Positions 28,374 through 30,655 of a stretch of DNA of 30,655 bases are shown here, piece by piece. The first letter of the stretch is position 1; each line of letters begins with the position of its first letter. Origin of the DNA: Diphasiastrum complanatum (taxonomy: Eukaryota; Streptophyta; Lycopodiopsida; Lycopodiales; Lycopodiaceae); the NCBI GenBank assembly GCA_029204225.1, contig MU836311.1, positions 1-30,655 on the forward strand. The letters are read 5' to 3'. The position numbers were made by a program, and so were the translations under genes. The notes below the pieces were generated by a model. That model had not been told where the DNA came from. It worked only from the letters and a program-made list of their open reading frames with translations, and searched no databases.

Positions 28374-29319
28374 CCCACTGTCAATTTTCTTGCTCCACTA
28401 CCTATCGAGCTTTGGATTATTCTTGCACATCTCAATGATAAAGAAGTACAATCTTGCAAACTTGCTGCCTTGAACAATAATTCCATCCTTGAGACTCCCA
28501 TTGCCTTTGATAATATCATACGTATGAACAAATTTGAGCCTTCTCGCGGCCCTTCTGACCAAACCTGGGCACGTATTCGGGGACATTTTGACACCGGTTT
28601 CAATAGAATTAATCTCCACCAAGCTAGAATTTGGAATTAGAAAAGACCTTTCTTCAATGTAGATGTGGTGACAAATGCAAAAATCAGTCCTCCATTATCT
28701 GGTTTGACCATGCCATCTGGTACATGATGAACAACCTGAGCATTTTTTTCTTGGTGCCTCTACACATAACCAATTCAATGCTTTTTTTTTTTTGTGGCTT
28801 TACAAACCTGCTAGGGAGGTTGTCAAAGCACACCTGACTTTTCTCTTTCTTTGCCAACACATGATAGATGCATCCATTGAGCTTGCTGCCAATCCTTCTG
28901 TCAAACTCCTTGCAAACCTTGGCGATGCTGAAAATATTAGAGAAATTGAACGTTTGTTTAAAAGACCCAGCTTTTCCACTTTGCAAGACAAATTCTTTCA
29001 AAACTCCAACAAAAGAACATACACTTTTAACCTCAACAACCCAAGCTCTGTCATATCATGCCAAGGTGGGGGTAAAAGAAGAAAATTTACAGGATACAGA
29101 GGTAAAGAAGGGCAAGGAAGTGGTACAAAGGAAGATTTGCCGATCAAGAAGTTGAATTTTTATAAATTGATATGTTTGCAGGACGATGAGGTTTTGGACA
29201 GGAGGGAAGTGATCAGAACACTATGGATTGTCTACAGCTCATTATGCATGATACCAAGGGAACTCTCTTTCTACATTTACTTTACTGCAATAGGATGTTT
29301 GAGACCATTCATGTGAATC
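28374..29319 (+). pseudogene. N-terminal region of a divergent retroelement protein
   Basis: One frame from 28374 reads PLPIELWIILAHLNDKEVQS, then SILETPIAFDNIIRMNKFEP and PSDQTWARIRGHFDTGFNRI before a stop near 28638. A second frame (28792-29316) contains AREVVKAHLTFLFLCQHMID, EIERLFKRPSFSTLQDKFF and a basic Lys/Arg-Gly patch GGGKRRKFTGYRGKEGQG. I recall similar N-terminal blocks in front of non-LTR, Penelope-like RTs from algae and seedless plants, but this is recollection, not a search. Frameshifts show decay. Confidence 0.45.
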
Positions 29320-29399
29320 AGTTTTATGCTCAGCTATTACAATTATTTGGCTTTATACATGAGTCCTCTATGATATTGTTTTTGGTTGGTCATACATGC

Positions 29400-30655
29400 T
29401 GAATGTTAAAATGGATTGGTATTTCCTTATGAAGTCTTTTTGTAACTTTCAAGTTGAAAACCTACAAGCTTGCTCATGTACTTTGAATTTCAAAGGCTTC
29501 AAATCAACAAAGTTTAGTCATGTTTTTGACTACGGAGTGCAGCTTAATCAGAAGTAAGGTCCTTAGACGCTCCTTGGAAAAAGGACTTAATCATATCGTA
29601 TTACAACATACTAATATCCATGATGTTGCTTCTGAATTACATGATGGATGGTTTAAACTCATGAAACTTCTCCCTAGGCATCCAAGTACATATATTGATA
29701 GGCATGCTGATTTTTGTAGAGAAAGTGCCCTAGATTTTTTTAAGGAGCAAGAAATGGATTCAAGGGAACACTGTCCCACTGCATAAAAAAGAAGATGCCA
29801 TAATGAACGAAAATGGATTACCAACACTATATGTCAATGGAATTGACAAGGCTCAACGTAATCCTTGCTTCATATGCATATATCTCGTACGTAAGCTTGC
29901 CATGGAAAGACTTGATAGCCGGATTTCACACCTTTCTTGATCATACAAATAATCTCGTCTCAAGTTCTTTGGAATACGTTTACACGTCTATGTCTGATTT
30001 ACTACCTGATGACTTCATACATTCTAGGAAGTTACCTTACTTATTATGCACATATAAAGCACACAAAGATACTTTCAGATGGATCACGAATGCACATGAT
30101 GCTGTTTTTCCAGACTTGCCAAATTCCTGACAGGTGCTCTTAGTATGTTGTATCCTTTCATTATGAAAGATGCAAGCCTTAAGGCAAACACATACAAAGC
30201 ATCCTAAATGGAGATACTTCTTTACTATGGCAATGTGATTCATTTGTCGATTTCTATCTTAACTTACCAAAACTTATATACACAATGAAAGCTACCGATA
30301 TTTGTAAATGTTATGAAAATATTCCTCTGGACAAAATGACGGTCTAAAAACTATTATGACGAAAATGATTAGCTTGGCCTTTAAGACTGCCAAAGTCAAC
30401 GTACTCAAATACAGACGTATACCTGGGTCCAATGATTTTAAATGGTCTTCTGAAAGAGCAGTATCGATGGATGGAATAGATAGACAAGGATATTTTATGC
30501 GAGTGAAATTCCTATTGATAGACATTGCATTGTCAGGCTGGAGATCTACTTGGAGACAGGTCCGAGAAATACCAATAGGTTTTTCTTGCTCTATGTGGTG
30601 TCACTGGTACCTTTCATTTTTTGAAAATGCAGTTTATAAAAAAGATTAGGGCAAA
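29400..30655 (+). pseudogene. divergent non-LTR reverse transcriptase (Penelope-like), partial and frameshifted
   Basis: Blocks lie in order over several frames. GFKSTKFSHVFDYGVQLNQ shifts frame into SKVLRRSLEKGLNHIVLQHT (about 29550). LPYLLCTYKAHKDTFRWITN follows (30032-30091), then MKATDICKCYENIPL with the catalytic Asp of motif A at 30297-30299. DRQGYF and GWRSTWRQVREIPIGFSCSM (motif B, about 30536-30595) come next, then WCHWYLSFFE. This pattern is not Copia, Gypsy or LINE; the K-H-K...RWI-N and R-Q-x-x-x-I-P-x-G blocks resemble Penelope-like or telomerase-related RTs. Frameshifts occur near 29553, 30205 and 30335, plus a stop after 30130. The window ends before motif C (YxDD), so catalytic completeness cannot be judged. 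Confidence 0.65.

Noticed and set aside
1-30655. CRISPR arrays, bacterial operons, rRNA genes
   Set aside because: No regularly spaced repeats, bacterial gene organisation or rRNA-like conserved blocks are visible anywhere in the window.

Overview
The window is nuclear DNA from a land plant with a large, repeat-rich genome. The evidence is nested LTR retrotransposons with tRNA-iMet primer-binding sites, GT-AG introns, an AT-rich background, and no bacterial operon or ribosome-binding architecture. A fern or a gymnosperm is my best guess; the sequence alone does not decide it. Almost every recognisable coding region is a broken retroelement, and I see no rRNA, tRNA or CRISPR.

Left part (1-13540): remnants of one Copia-type family with LTRs of about 1.24 kb lie in both orientations. 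A plus-strand LTR ends at 2172 beside a duplicated primer-binding site, and a minus-strand LTR fills 2466-3709. A second minus-strand LTR is scattered over 4592-4796, 5212-5668, 10193-10487 and 12585-12676 because other DNA has entered it. The clearest insertion is a complete Copia element (5669-10192, 649/651-bp LTRs, TSD CAATT) that is internally deleted and catalytically dead. The next is a minus-strand Gypsy element (10488-12579, TSD AAGGG) that has lost nearly all of its interior. Both minus-strand LTRs are flanked by a polypurine tract and then by a related acidic, Pro/Val-rich ORF in the place where reverse transcriptase/RNase H would normally lie.

Middle part (14802-19387): a large imperfect inverted repeat (arms about 1.27 and 1.40 kb, spacer about 1.9 kb). 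The right arm carries the 3' half of an unrecognised spliced gene (exons from 17251). The left arm is an inverted copy of that 3' half plus its downstream flank. The spacer contains the gene's first two exons, an (AG)10 tract, a 22-bp tandem repeat and a compact 151-bp foldback with a perfect 22-bp stem. A transcript crossing both arms would form a long hairpin RNA.

Right part (19388-27720): a minus-strand Gypsy element, with LTR remnants, polypurine tract, protease-like and gag-like pieces but no reverse transcriptase, carries a gag-only Copia element (20523-23986) inside its LTR. Next to it is a minus-strand Copia protease/pre-integrase fragment (26998-27719).

Right edge (27783-30655): a frameshifted plus-strand reverse transcriptase unlike those of LTR elements. 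It has a TDICKCYENIP motif A and a WRQVREIPIGFSCS motif B and resembles Penelope-like or related retroelement RTs. It runs off the window before the catalytic YxDD motif. Together the window records successive insertion, deletion and inversion rather than a working gene cluster; the inverted-repeat locus and the terminal RT are the parts most worth study.
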